Origin: an uncultured Pseudomonadota bacterium
GTDB taxonomy: Bacteria > Myxococcota_A > Bradymonadia > Bradymonadales > GCA-2716585
DNA length: 64,000 bases
Reading direction: 5' to 3'
Assembly: GCA_937123825.1 (NCBI GenBank)
Contig: CAKZKQ010000403.1
Span: 1 to 64,000, forward strand
The notes beneath the pieces were generated by a model. The model had not been told where the DNA came from and did not search any database. It was given only the letters and a program-made list of their open reading frames with translations. Below are positions 41,960-53,219 of this stretch, piece after piece (positions within the stretch are counted from its first letter, which is position 1; the number at the start of each line of letters is the position of its first letter). Both the position numbers and the translations under genes were made by a program.

Positions 41960-43735
41960 TCAGTGGCCTCCAGCGGGTGTGGGGTTTTGGAGGGGCAGGC
42001 GCACCAGGGAGCCTGTGCCAGCGGTGCGCAGGTCCTTGATGTGCAACTCCATTTTGGGTTGCCCTCGGTGCGTGGTGCGCCTGGGGGTCAGCGCCATGTC
42101 CACGTCTTGACTCAGGATGCTGTATTGGCTGGCCAGCGCAAAGCCGATGGCCTCGCTGATGGTCTGTCCGCCCCGGACCTGGAGCCTGAGGTGGCGCTCG
42201 CCGACGATCCGGCGCCGCACGCAGCGGACCTGCTCGACCAACAACGCTGGCTCGCCGTGGCCAACCCCAAAGGGCGCCAGCGCCCCCAGATCGTCCAGGA
42301 AGTTGTCGCCAAGCTCATCGAGCGAGGCAAAGGTGTCCAGGTTGAGCTGAGGCACGGGCGGATTGGCCAGTTGCAGGCCAATGGCGTCGTTGAGGGCTGT
42401 GTAGACCTCTTCAAGGTTGTCGGCGTGCAGCGACATGCCCGCAGCGGCAGTGTGACCACCAAAGGAGTTGAGGCGGTCTTCAAGCGGGGTCATGGCCGCG
42501 ATCAGGTCCACGCCCGCGATGGCCCGCAGCGAGACTCTGGCCCGCTTGCTGGTGGGGTTGATGGCCACCAACGCCGAAGGGCGATGAAAGAGCTCTTTGA
42601 TCCGGCTGGCCACAATGCCCAGCACGCCCTCATGCCAGCCCTCGCCCGAGAGCATCAACAGGTGGCGGCCCTGGTCGAACTGCTCTTCGGCCATCCGGGT
42701 GGCTTCTTTGAGGATGTCGCGCTCGGCCTGCTGGCGTCGGGCGTTGTCTTTCTCCAACTCCTGGGCCAGCGCCAGCGCGCGGCGGTAGGAGCCTGTTGAG
42801 AGCAACTCGACGCAGCGGTTGGCGTCGCCCATACGCCCGGCGGCGTTGATCAGCGGCGCCAGGCGGTATCCAATGGTGCGGGCTGTGACAGGGCGCCCCT
42901 CAACCTGCGCGCGGTCCATCAACGCCTGGGTCCCAGGGCGCCTTCGGCGGCGCAAGACCTCCAGTCCAAGGCGCACAAAGATGCGGTTTTCATCGATCAG
43001 CGGCACCGCGTCGGCCACCGTCCCCAGCGCCACCAGATCCAGGTAGTCCCGCATGCTGGGGCTGCCGTTGGGGAAGGCCCCCAGGTCCGAGAGGGTCCGG
43101 TTGAGCGCCATGATGAAGTTGAAGCTCACCCCGACGGCCGCCAGACGCTTGAACGGGAAGGCGCACTCGGGCTGGAGGGGGTTGAGGATGGCGCTGGCCA
43201 CGGGCAACTGGGCCGGCAGCGTGTGGTGATCAATGACGATGGTGTCGATGCCGTGGGTTTTGGCCAGGGCAATGGACTCGTGGTTGCTGATCCCGCAGTC
43301 GGTGGTGATGATCAGGCGGATGCCATCGGCCGCCGCGCGCTCCACCGCTGAGTTGGTCAGCCCATAGCCTTCGTCGGTCCGCCCTGGGATGTGGCAACTG
43401 GTGTCCAGCCCCAGGCGCGACAAAAACTGGTAGACGCACACCGCCGCCGTGATGCCGTCCACGTCTGAGTCTCCGTAGACCAGGATTGGGTCGGAGTCGC
43501 GGATGGCCTCAAGGGTGCGGTGGATGGCCTTGTCCATGTCATGCATGAGGTTGGGGTCATGCAGGTGGGCAAAGCGCGGGTTGAGGAAGAGGTCAGCGCG
43601 TTCGGGCTCGCGGATGCCTCGGTTGATGAGGATCCGTGCAGTCAGCGGGGTGATGCCCAGCGCGTGGCTGAGCCGTCTGGCGGCTGCAGCGTCCTGAACG
43701 TTCAGGCGCCACTGTCTCTCGAACTGAGGCGGCAT
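41960..43735 (-). CDS. recJ: Single-stranded-DNA-specific exonuclease RecJ
   Basis: RecJ degrades single-stranded DNA 5' to 3' in recombination and mismatch repair. The 591-residue product has the DHH-superfamily motifs in order: VYGDSDVDGITA (metal-binding DxDxDG), TTDCGISNHE, VIDHHTLPAQLP (DHH), AALGTVADAVPL-type GTVAD, and the DHHA1 motif SFGGHTAAAGMSL. The residue between the first two aspartates is Ser rather than the usual Tyr/Phe, while the metal ligands remain. The start is ATG 43735; its promoter is at 43787-43815. Confidence 0.96.
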   Translation of the reverse strand: MPPQFERQWRLNVQDAAAARRLSHALGITPLTARILINRGIREPERADLFLNPRFAHLHDPNLMHDMDKAIHRTLEAIRDSDPILVYGDSDVDGITAAVCVYQFLSRLGLDTSCHIPGRTDEGYGLTNSAVERAAADGIRLIITTDCGISNHESIALAKTHGIDTIVIDHHTLPAQLPVASAILNPLQPECAFPFKRLAAVGVSFNFIMALNRTLSDLGAFPNGSPSMRDYLDLVALGTVADAVPLIDENRIFVRLGLEVLRRRRRPGTQALMDRAQVEGRPVTARTIGYRLAPLINAAGRMGDANRCVELLSTGSYRRALALAQELEKDNARRQQAERDILKEATRMAEEQFDQGRHLLMLSGEGWHEGVLGIVASRIKELFHRPSALVAINPTSKRARVSLRAIAGVDLIAAMTPLEDRLNSFGGHTAAAGMSLHADNLEEVYTALNDAIGLQLANPPVPQLNLDTFASLDELGDNFLDDLGALAPFGVGHGEPALLVEQVRCVRRRIVGERHLRLQVRGGQTISEAIGFALASQYSILSQDVDMALTPRRTTHRGQPKMELHIKDLRTAGTGSLVRLPLQNPTPAGGH

Positions 43736-43786
43736 GTCGAGGTTGTGGCTCCCAGTGATCGGCAGGCTCTCGGTGCGTCAGCGCAC

Positions 43787-43815
43787 ATTATACAGACAAG
43801 GGCGGCAATTGGCAC
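43787..43815 (-). promoter_or_regulatory. Promoter of recJ
   Basis: On the minus strand TATAAT (43792-43787) lies 17 bases after GTGCCA (43815-43810), about 50 bases upstream of the recJ start. Confidence 0.5.
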
Positions 43816-43855
43816 CCCGAGGGGTGATAAGGGCCTTAAAAGAACGGCTCAACCC

Positions 43856-43884
43856 CCGCCAATGGGCGGCTGGCGGCCTTTTTT
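43856..43884 (+). terminator. Plus-strand intrinsic terminator in the secF-recJ gap
   Basis: CCGCC (43856-43860) pairs with GGCGG (43865-43869 or 43872-43876), followed by GCC and six T residues. No plus-strand gene precedes it, so it may end antisense or small-RNA transcripts. Confidence 0.5.
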
Positions 43885-43925
43885 ATGCCGTTATGCCGTC
43901 GAGTCCTGGCCAAGGATGGCTGCAG

Positions 43926-43952
43926 ACAAAAAAAGAGGGGCCGCAGCCCCTC
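43926..43952 (-). terminator. Intrinsic terminator of the secDF operon
   Basis: Read on the minus strand, GAGGGGC pairs with GCCCCTC around a 4-base loop and is followed by eight T residues, 22 bases after the secF stop. Confidence 0.88.
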
Positions 43953-43973
43953 AATTCATGCGTCACCCGCGAT

Positions 43974-45185
43974 TCAGACCTGAGCCTGCTGGGCGTTCTC
44001 TTTGTCCTGCTGTGCAAGCAAAGCAGCCTGGGTCTTTTTGCGCGCTTCGAGCCAGTGGTGCATGCCGATGAGGATCGGCGAGGCGATGAAGGTCGAAGAG
44101 TAGGTACCGACGACGACACCGACGATGAGCGCAAAGGCAAAGTTCTGGATGAGTCCACCACCAAAGATCAGCAGCGCGACAACCGCGACCATGGTCGTCA
44201 ACGAGGTCAGCAAGGTGCGGCTGAGCGACTCGTTGATGGAGATGTTGACCAGCTCCTCGATGGGGCGGCCGGCCAGGTTGCCGAAGTTCTCGCGGATGCG
44301 GTCAAAGATGACGATGGTGTCGTTGAGTGAGTAACCGACGATCGTCAGCAGCGCTGCGATGATGGGCAGGCTGACCTCCATCTGCAGGACGGCGTAGGCA
44401 CCCAGCGTGATCGAGACGTCGTGGAAGAGGGCCACGACGGCGCCGGGGGCGTAACGGATGTCAAAGCGGAAGGCGATGTAGATGAGGATGAAGAGCAGCG
44501 AGATGAGCACCGAGAGGATGCCGTTGTTGCGAAGCTGCTCACCAACACGGGGGCCGACCGTCTCCACGCGCTCGACGCCCTTGGTGGGGTTGAAGACCTG
44601 GGCCTGACCGTCTTTGTTGAAGGTCTTGGCGAAGCTGTCGGCCACGCGGCCCTGGAGTTCGGTCAGCTTCAACTGGTACTCGGCGCGCTCGCCGGTGCCG
44701 CGCAGCGTCACCTCAAAGTCGCCCAGACCCACCTCGTTGGCCGCCGTGGTCAGCGCCGCCTGGTCCACCTCGCCCTTGTCAAAGCGCACGTAGACGACGT
44801 CACCGCCGGTCTCACTCCAGCTCAGGCGTTTGACGGGCCCGATCTTGGTCTTGAAGTTCTCTTCGAGTTTGCCCACCGACTGCTCGTTGAGCTCGGAGAT
44901 CTTCGACAGGCGGATGAGGAAGCGGTTCTCGTCGGCGGAGCCAAAGCTCTGCACGTCGGCGCCCTCGTAACCCAGGCCGCTTGTGGCCTTGCGGACGTCT
45001 TCGATATCGACGGTCTGCTCAAAGGCAAGGATCAACTCCGAGCCGCCCTTGAAGTCGACCCCGAAGTTGAGGCCGGGCACAAAGAGGGAACCCAGGCTCA
45101 GCGTCACGAGGATCGCCGAGAGCACGAGAAACTGCTTCTGCTTGCCGACAAAGTCGAAGCGGGTCCCTGGTTTAATGATATTCAT
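43974..45185 (-). CDS. secF: Protein translocase subunit SecF
   Basis: SecF is an inner-membrane partner of SecD that uses the proton gradient to pull exported proteins to the periplasm. The 403-residue product has the N-terminal membrane segment, the FGVDFKGGSELILAFE motif, a periplasmic domain (~45-215), and the C-terminal five-helix bundle with YSLNDTIVIFDRIREN. It ends in a Gln-rich tail. It begins 28 bases after secD in the yajC-secD-secF operon and is followed by a strong terminator. Confidence 0.97.
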   Translation of the reverse strand: MNIIKPGTRFDFVGKQKQFLVLSAILVTLSLGSLFVPGLNFGVDFKGGSELILAFEQTVDIEDVRKATSGLGYEGADVQSFGSADENRFLIRLSKISELNEQSVGKLEENFKTKIGPVKRLSWSETGGDVVYVRFDKGEVDQAALTTAANEVGLGDFEVTLRGTGERAEYQLKLTELQGRVADSFAKTFNKDGQAQVFNPTKGVERVETVGPRVGEQLRNNGILSVLISLLFILIYIAFRFDIRYAPGAVVALFHDVSITLGAYAVLQMEVSLPIIAALLTIVGYSLNDTIVIFDRIRENFGNLAGRPIEELVNISINESLSRTLLTSLTTMVAVVALLIFGGGLIQNFAFALIVGVVVGTYSSTFIASPILIGMHHWLEARKKTQAALLAQQDKENAQQAQV

Positions 45186-45213
45186 GGAACTCTTCTCCTG
45201 TCCCCAACGTGGG

Positions 45214-46980
45214 TCAGATGCTCAGCGTCGCCGGCTTGTACTTGTCGTTGATGAAATCGTAGAAAAGCCGGGTGACGACCACGGCGGTGAAGACCGAGGA
45301 GATGATCCCGATCAAGAGCGTGACGGCGAAACCGCGAATCGGGCCCGAACCGTACTGCATCAAGACCACCCCGGCGATGCCGGTGGTGATGTTGGCGTCC
45401 AGAACGGCGCTGAGCGCCTTGGCGTAACCCGCGTCCACTGCCGCTTTGGGACTCTTGCCCATGCGCAGCTCTTCTCGCACACGTTCAAATATGATGACGT
45501 TCGCATCGACCGCCATACCGATCGTCAGGATGATGCCCGCGATGCCCGGCAGCGTCAGCGTGGCGTTGAGGGCCGTGAGCCCCGCCATGATGAAGACGAC
45601 GTTGAGGATGAGGGCCACGTTGGCGATGACGCCCGAGACCTTGTAGTAGATGAGCATGAAGATGACGACGAAGATCGAGGCCACCAGCAGGGCGTTGCGG
45701 CCCTTGGTCACCGAGTCGGCGCCCAGGCTCGGACCAACGCTGGTCTCAAACTCTTTGTGAATCGGCGCAGGCAGCGCGCCGTGGCGCAGGACGATCGTCA
45801 GGTCCTTGGCCTCCTGGAAGATCTCGCTGTAGCTCTTGTAGCCGCCCATGTTGATCTGGGCGCGGCCGCCCGGGATGGGCTCGTTGATGACCGGGTCGCT
45901 CTTGAGGACGTCATCGAGGATGACGCCAAAGCGCTTGCCGACGTTCTCGGTGGTGATCTTGCCGAAGATCTCCGCGCCGGTCGAGTCGAAGGTCAATGAG
46001 ACGTAGGGCTTGTTGGTGCGGCTGTCGGTGGAGATCTGGGAGTTGGTGATGTACTCACCGGTCAACTCCGTGCGATCAAAGACCAGGTGGCTGCGCCAGA
46101 AGGACTTCTCTTCGTCGCGGATGGTCTTCTCGGCGTCCACGTAGAAGACGATCTCTTCGTAGACCACCTGCTTGTCGGCCGGGACCTTGCCCGCGAAGAA
46201 CTTCTTAAGATCTTCTTTGCTCTTACCGGTGATGGTGGTGCCGCTGGAGTTGTCCAGGCGCAGTCCCGGGGGCAGGTCCTTGGCCACCGAGTTGAAGAAA
46301 CCGGCGAAGCCGCTCTCATCGACCATCTTGAACTCAAGCTGAGCCGTGGTGCCGATGAGGTTCTTGGCCCGCTCGAAGTCCTCTTCGCCCAGACCCGGAA
46401 GCTGCACCACGATGTCGCTCTTGCCCGACTTCTTGATGTCAGGCTCGGACACACCCAGAGCGTCAACGCGCTCGCGGATGGTGCCGATGGCCTGCTCCAT
46501 GGCGTATTCCTGGGTCTGCTCGATGTAGGCCGGATCCATTTCAAATTTGATCCGCCCATCGGGCAGGTCCGAGCGCAGCATCTCGCTGAAGTAGGACATC
46601 AGGTCTTCGTTGAGCGCCGCCTCGATCTTGGAGGGGTCGGCGAAGGTCAGGTAGAAAGACACCTCACCTTCGCGCTCGCTGGTGACCTCAAGGGCGCCAT
46701 CGGCAGCCTTGAGGCGCTTGACCATGTCCTCTTCAAGGCGGTCGACTTTGTCGCGGACCGCCTTTTCAACTTCAACTTTGTACTGCAGCAGCAGCCCTCC
46801 CTGAAGGTCCAACCCCAGGCTCAAACGCCGGTTCCAGACCTCTTCGTAGCTCGTGAGCCACTCAGGGTTTGCCTCTCCACTGTCTTTCGACGGCGTAAAG
46901 ACGGTGGGCACCAGCGACATGATCGCCAATACCGCCGCCACCACGACCATCCCGGTCTTGATCTGCCAGGATCTGTGCAT
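45214..46980 (-). CDS. secD: Protein translocase subunit SecD
   Basis: The 588-residue product has the first transmembrane helix (~10-27), the D1 motif SLGLDLQGGLLLQYKVE, a large periplasmic P1 domain containing KKSGKSDIVVQLPGLGEEDF, D4-type motifs near VINEPIPGGRAQI, and the C-terminal translocation bundle (GIILTIGMAVDANVIIFERV). SecD captures emerging preproteins and works with SecF. Length is within the normal range. It starts 15 bases after yajC. Confidence 0.97.
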   Translation of the reverse strand: MHRSWQIKTGMVVVAAVLAIMSLVPTVFTPSKDSGEANPEWLTSYEEVWNRRLSLGLDLQGGLLLQYKVEVEKAVRDKVDRLEEDMVKRLKAADGALEVTSEREGEVSFYLTFADPSKIEAALNEDLMSYFSEMLRSDLPDGRIKFEMDPAYIEQTQEYAMEQAIGTIRERVDALGVSEPDIKKSGKSDIVVQLPGLGEEDFERAKNLIGTTAQLEFKMVDESGFAGFFNSVAKDLPPGLRLDNSSGTTITGKSKEDLKKFFAGKVPADKQVVYEEIVFYVDAEKTIRDEEKSFWRSHLVFDRTELTGEYITNSQISTDSRTNKPYVSLTFDSTGAEIFGKITTENVGKRFGVILDDVLKSDPVINEPIPGGRAQINMGGYKSYSEIFQEAKDLTIVLRHGALPAPIHKEFETSVGPSLGADSVTKGRNALLVASIFVVIFMLIYYKVSGVIANVALILNVVFIMAGLTALNATLTLPGIAGIILTIGMAVDANVIIFERVREELRMGKSPKAAVDAGYAKALSAVLDANITTGIAGVVLMQYGSGPIRGFAVTLLIGIISSVFTAVVVTRLFYDFINDKYKPATLSI

Positions 46981-46995
46981 CCTCGCTACCCCGCT

Positions 46996-47349
46996 CTATT
47001 TCTTCTTGCTGTCGTCGTTATCGCCGTCTGTCGAAGGCTTGTCCTTGACCTGCGGCCCCAGAATCTGCGCGCGAAGCACGCGCACCTTGACCCGGTCCCC
47101 CAGATCCAACACCACCACGTCACTCTCGACGCGGGTAATCTTGCCAAGCAAGCCGCCCTGCGTCACCACGCGGTCGCCCGCCTTGAGATTGTCCAGATAG
47201 TTCTGGTGCTCCTGCTGCTTCTTGTTCTGAGGCCGGATCACCAGGAAGTACATGACCCCGAAGATGATGATCAACGGCATCATCATGCTAAACAGGTCAC
47301 CGCCACCGGGTTGTGCACCCTGGGCGATTGCGCTCCACATTCCATTCAT
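46996..47349 (-). CDS. yajC: Sec translocon accessory protein YajC
   Basis: This is a 117-residue small inner-membrane protein. One transmembrane helix (MMMPLIIIFGVMYFLVIRPQ, ~22-41) is followed by the family signature KAGDRVVTQGGLLGKITRVE and a charged tail. It associates with SecDF in the holo-translocon. It is the first gene of the yajC-secD-secF operon; GGAGC precedes the start. Confidence 0.95.
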   Translation of the reverse strand: MNGMWSAIAQGAQPGGGDLFSMMMPLIIIFGVMYFLVIRPQNKKQQEHQNYLDNLKAGDRVVTQGGLLGKITRVESDVVVLDLGDRVKVRVLRAQILGPQVKDKPSTDGDNDDSKKK

Positions 47350-47745
47350 CGCTACAGCTCCAAGTCAGGCCCGAACCCTCATCTGTGTCCTGATGGGCAA
47401 CATCAGCGGCGTCCACAAACGACTGCGACCGCCAAAACACCGGGCTCTTCAAACATCACCTGACGATGCGGACCTTCAACCTACGCCCCATCATCACCGC
47501 TTCAAGGGGCGCGCCCTTAAAACATTTCAAAGGGCATCGGCAAAGCCCGAATGTCCTAACAGACCACATCCACGGCGTCAAGTGCGCCCAATGAACCGTT
47601 TTCCCTCTTGGAGGCCTCCCTGGCATCAACTTCAATCTCATCTGCCAGGTGGCGCGCTTTGGCCGAAAGGTTGAAATGTTGTGAAGTGGTCTTAGTGGTT
47701 GTCTGTACATATGGTGAGTGGTTCGCGTACCAAGGAGGACTTTCT
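47350..47745. other. Divergent gap between yajC and the unknown gene
   Basis: This 396-base gap must hold the promoters of the secDF operon (-) and the gene at 47746 (+). No near-consensus promoter or gene was recognised. It marks one end of the insertion that splits tgt from yajC. Confidence 0.4.
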
Positions 47746-48558
47746 ATGGGTTATGGAGCGTTGGTGGTTGGACATCCCATCGATCTCAACCGATCCCAGG
47801 CAGAATACATCAAAGACGAGCTGGACGAGGCCATCCGCAAAGCCACTCGAAGAAAGCTCTGGCTTGCGGGCGGGGAATTTCGGCAGTGGATGTCTCCAGG
47901 GCGACGTTGGGCAACGGCGTTTGTCTGCAAGAGCGTGTCTTTTGTCGGCGAGACCTACAATGGGGACTCGATGAACAAAATCGCGCCCAGTGCGCTTAAG
48001 CAGATGCGCAATCATCTGAGCAAGGGGTTGCCCAGAATTGGTGCCGTTGAAGAGATGCTCAAGCAGCGCTTTCCTGAACTGGCCATGGAGCCGCAGGCCA
48101 GTCTCTACATGGTGCTGAGCGACGTCAACGCCACGACCTCGACCGAGTTGATGTCTGGCACCGATGGGTGGATCACATGGGATGATGACGATGGCTGGGA
48201 GGTCAAGATCCCATCTCGGCCTGAGTTGGCCGCGGACTTCACTGGCCAGCTCAACCAAGGCCCCAATGGCATCTCAAAGGCCGACTACAGAAAGCGTCAG
48301 GAGGCATTGGGGCTCAATATCCGCGATTACAGCGCCTACAGCAGCTTTGTCACTGGCCGCAAGGAAAACATCATCGATAAAGAGTGGTTCACCATCATCG
48401 ACTTTTACGATGAACACGCCACATGTTGGGACATCATGCTTGGCGGGCTGGTCAAAGAGGCCATGCTCTACAAAGACACCCATATGACCATCAACCCTGG
48501 TTTGTTCGAGCGCAGCGGTGTCGGGTCCTGGTTCCATCGGACCTGGACCTCGGGTTGA
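47746..48558 (+). CDS. Unrecognised protein inside the tgt-yajC boundary
   Basis: The 270-residue soluble protein begins MGYGALVVGHPIDLNRSQAE after a strong AAGGAGG ribosome binding site (47733-47739). It is mixed alpha/beta, rich in Trp and Asp near WITWDDDDGWEVKIP, with a conserved-looking end IIDFYDEHATCWDIMLGG. No family was recognised and no catalytic motif is clear. It is convergent with tgt (36 bases apart), on the strand opposite its neighbours, and has a less GC-skewed composition, suggesting later insertion into the conserved queA-tgt-yajC-secDF block. Confidence 0.8.
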   Translation: MGYGALVVGHPIDLNRSQAEYIKDELDEAIRKATRRKLWLAGGEFRQWMSPGRRWATAFVCKSVSFVGETYNGDSMNKIAPSALKQMRNHLSKGLPRIGAVEEMLKQRFPELAMEPQASLYMVLSDVNATTSTELMSGTDGWITWDDDDGWEVKIPSRPELAADFTGQLNQGPNGISKADYRKRQEALGLNIRDYSAYSSFVTGRKENIIDKEWFTIIDFYDEHATCWDIMLGGLVKEAMLYKDTHMTINPGLFERSGVGSWFHRTWTSG

Positions 48559-48594
48559 GCCTTCTGTCCGACAGCAGTTCCACCACAACGGCTC

Positions 48595-50891
<2,297 letters not shown>

Positions 50892-51216
50892 GGTCTGGTG
50901 TGGCTCCCGGTGATGATCGTCGGTGGTGTGGCTGTGGCCCTTGATGGGGCTGCCGATCCTGTGGTCACGTGCGCCGCGACGCAGCGCGCAAGGATAAAGA
51001 CCCGATCCAAGACAGGCAACCCTGGCAGGATTTGCGCCGTTGAAGTCTGTGGTCACCGCCGATGAAGATCGAGAACCGAGGTGTTTGCTGGTAAAGTGGC
51101 CCGTGCAGGCTCTGTTTTGGGCTTGTGACGCCACGCAGTTGCTCTAAAAGACTGGCTGGTGCGTTTTTTGTTGGGATGGGCGGCGCTTTGTGGTGTGCAG
51201 CGCGCTGGAGGTTTGT
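50892..51216. other. Divergent gap
   Basis: This 325-base gap between queA (-) and a lipoprotein gene (+) contains no recognisable gene, terminator or near-consensus promoter. Confidence 0.35.
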
Positions 51217-52986
51217 ATGGCCCCGTTGGTGCGGGCAGGTTCCTGGCGGCGAGCGTTTTGGGCGCGGCGCTGTGTGATGATGGTCTTTGTGGCCGCCGCG
51301 CTGGTGGGCGCGCAGGCTTGTGGCGACGCCAACGGTGCCGATGGCCCCGGCGTCACCGTGCGCGTGTTGCCCCAGGTGACCGACGACACCCCCGCTGGTT
51401 TGCTCTGTGAGCCTTCGGCGCGTCAACGCGCGCTCAACGACGATCAGGGCGCCGTCAACATCGGGGCGGTGCGCCTGGAGGTCTTTGATGCAGACGGCCA
51501 GGTGGTCTTGGACCGGGTTCGGGAGGTGGCCGGGCAGGTGGGATCTTTGCTCTTTGAGCAGATCCCTCCCGGCGAAGACTACCGGCTGGAGATCACCGCG
51601 TGCCGTCAGGTCGATGATCCCGGGTTGTGGGCCGGTCAGGTCCCCAGCGTGGACGTGTCCGTGGGGCGCAATGCCAGGACCCAGGTGCTCTTGCTGCCCA
51701 CCGAGGGCTTTGCCTGCGCCCAGCAGCAGCCCCAAGAGCCGCTGGCCTTTGCCTCGACCTTCAGCCCTGATGGCCGCTCGGTCTGGGTTGCAGGAGGGCT
51801 GACGTCTTGGACCAGCCAGGGCCCCGCCGAGGCCTCCGATGTGGTCTGGCGCTATGATCTGAACAGCGGCGCCTTTGAAGACACCGGCGCGCGGCTTCCC
51901 CAACCGACCGGGATGGCCGCGTCGTTGGTGGCCGCACCTGCGCCCGGCCAGCCCGACGCGCTCTTGCTCGTCGGCGGCGCCTCCTCAATCGTGGAAGGAT
52001 TCACCGCCAACCACGGCGACCTGCTCGCCTTTGGCCCGCCCGAGGGGGCGACGGTGGGCTCGTCTGTGTGGGTTGAGTCCGTGGGCGACAGCATCACCGT
52101 GCGCCCAGCACCCTGGGCGCCCCCGGCCCGTTTTGGGGCTGGCGCGGGCGTGTCGCGCAGCGAAGACGGCGACCGCGTCATCGTAGCGGGCGGCATCGAC
52201 ACCGCCCAGACCCCCGCTCAGGTCAGCCAACAACTCACCGTCGTGCGTCTGGGCCCCGATGGCCCCGAGGCCGTCACCGTGGCCATGGCCGCGCCCAGGA
52301 TCGCTCCCGTCATTCACTCTCCCCAGCCAGGGCTCTTCTGGATCATTGGCGGCAACATAGGCGCTGGAACGCCGCTGGTTGAGCAGGTCGATGTCCGTGG
52401 CGGCAACCTCTCGGTGAGTGTGCTGCAAGTGACCGAGGACCCTGCCAGCGCCGAGTTGATGCGCCCAGCGGCCTTCTCCGCAGCCATCCCCGGCCCTGAC
52501 GGGGTCACCATCGTTGGTGGCCTGCCTGTCTTCACCGACGCCGAGCCCGACGCCATTCCGATCGCCAGCGCCGCCATCTCACCGGTGCTCTTTCGCCTTG
52601 AAGAGACCCAGCCCGGTCAACTCGTCCAGCGCTCTGTGACATTGGGCCCCGGCACCACCGCCGCGCTCTCACAGCGGGCCTTTGCGTTGGTCCTTGAGCG
52701 CCCCGAAGGGCACTGGTTGATCGGCGGCATCGGCGATGACGTGGCGCTGCCCTTCAAGCCGCGCGCCGACGCGGTGCTCATCAACGACGGCGGCCTGGCC
52801 CCATCCCCCGAGCCGCCCCCCTATCACCCCATTGGAGGCTCGGGGGCCACTCTTGAGGGCGGCTCCTCCCTGGCCATCGGGGGGCTGATCGAGTTGGCCG
52901 AAGCGCCCAACCAATTTGCTCCCACCCGCACATCGCTCTTGCGCTCCACTCACCCCCCCGAAGATGGCTGTCAGCAACCTGAATGA
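51217..52986 (+). CDS. Propeller-like surface lipoprotein
   Basis: In this 589-residue product, a basic N-region and hydrophobic segment end at the lipobox VGAQAC (C35). The body contains repeated blocks such as SVWVAGGLTSW, LLLVGGASSIVEG, VIVAGGIDTAQ, FWIIGGNIGAG and WLIGGIGDDVAL. Their GG-after-strand spacing is that of Kelch-type beta-propellers, about six blades. Ligand unknown. The start ATG 51217 follows GGAGG (51207-51211). It opens a locus of four exported proteins extending to 56486. Confidence 0.8.
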   Translation: MAPLVRAGSWRRAFWARRCVMMVFVAAALVGAQACGDANGADGPGVTVRVLPQVTDDTPAGLLCEPSARQRALNDDQGAVNIGAVRLEVFDADGQVVLDRVREVAGQVGSLLFEQIPPGEDYRLEITACRQVDDPGLWAGQVPSVDVSVGRNARTQVLLLPTEGFACAQQQPQEPLAFASTFSPDGRSVWVAGGLTSWTSQGPAEASDVVWRYDLNSGAFEDTGARLPQPTGMAASLVAAPAPGQPDALLLVGGASSIVEGFTANHGDLLAFGPPEGATVGSSVWVESVGDSITVRPAPWAPPARFGAGAGVSRSEDGDRVIVAGGIDTAQTPAQVSQQLTVVRLGPDGPEAVTVAMAAPRIAPVIHSPQPGLFWIIGGNIGAGTPLVEQVDVRGGNLSVSVLQVTEDPASAELMRPAAFSAAIPGPDGVTIVGGLPVFTDAEPDAIPIASAAISPVLFRLEETQPGQLVQRSVTLGPGTTAALSQRAFALVLERPEGHWLIGGIGDDVALPFKPRADAVLINDGGLAPSPEPPPYHPIGGSGATLEGGSSLAIGGLIELAEAPNQFAPTRTSLLRSTHPPEDGCQQPE

Positions 52987-53219
52987 CCCTGAGGCGATCG
53001 TCAACCTGGCTTGACGCTCGCCCCGGCACCACTGTCGGCTCGACATGTCACGGTGGATCGTCGATGATGGGGTGGTGCGCGGTCTGCGCGAGGTGCAACC
53101 CTATCCAGTTGATCTGGGCGTGACTCTTGCAGATTCCCTTTTGGGTGCGCGCTGGACGCGCTGTGATCGCAGCGCCCGTACCAGACAAGACGCACGGCCT
53201 GGAAAAGAGAACGGACTGC

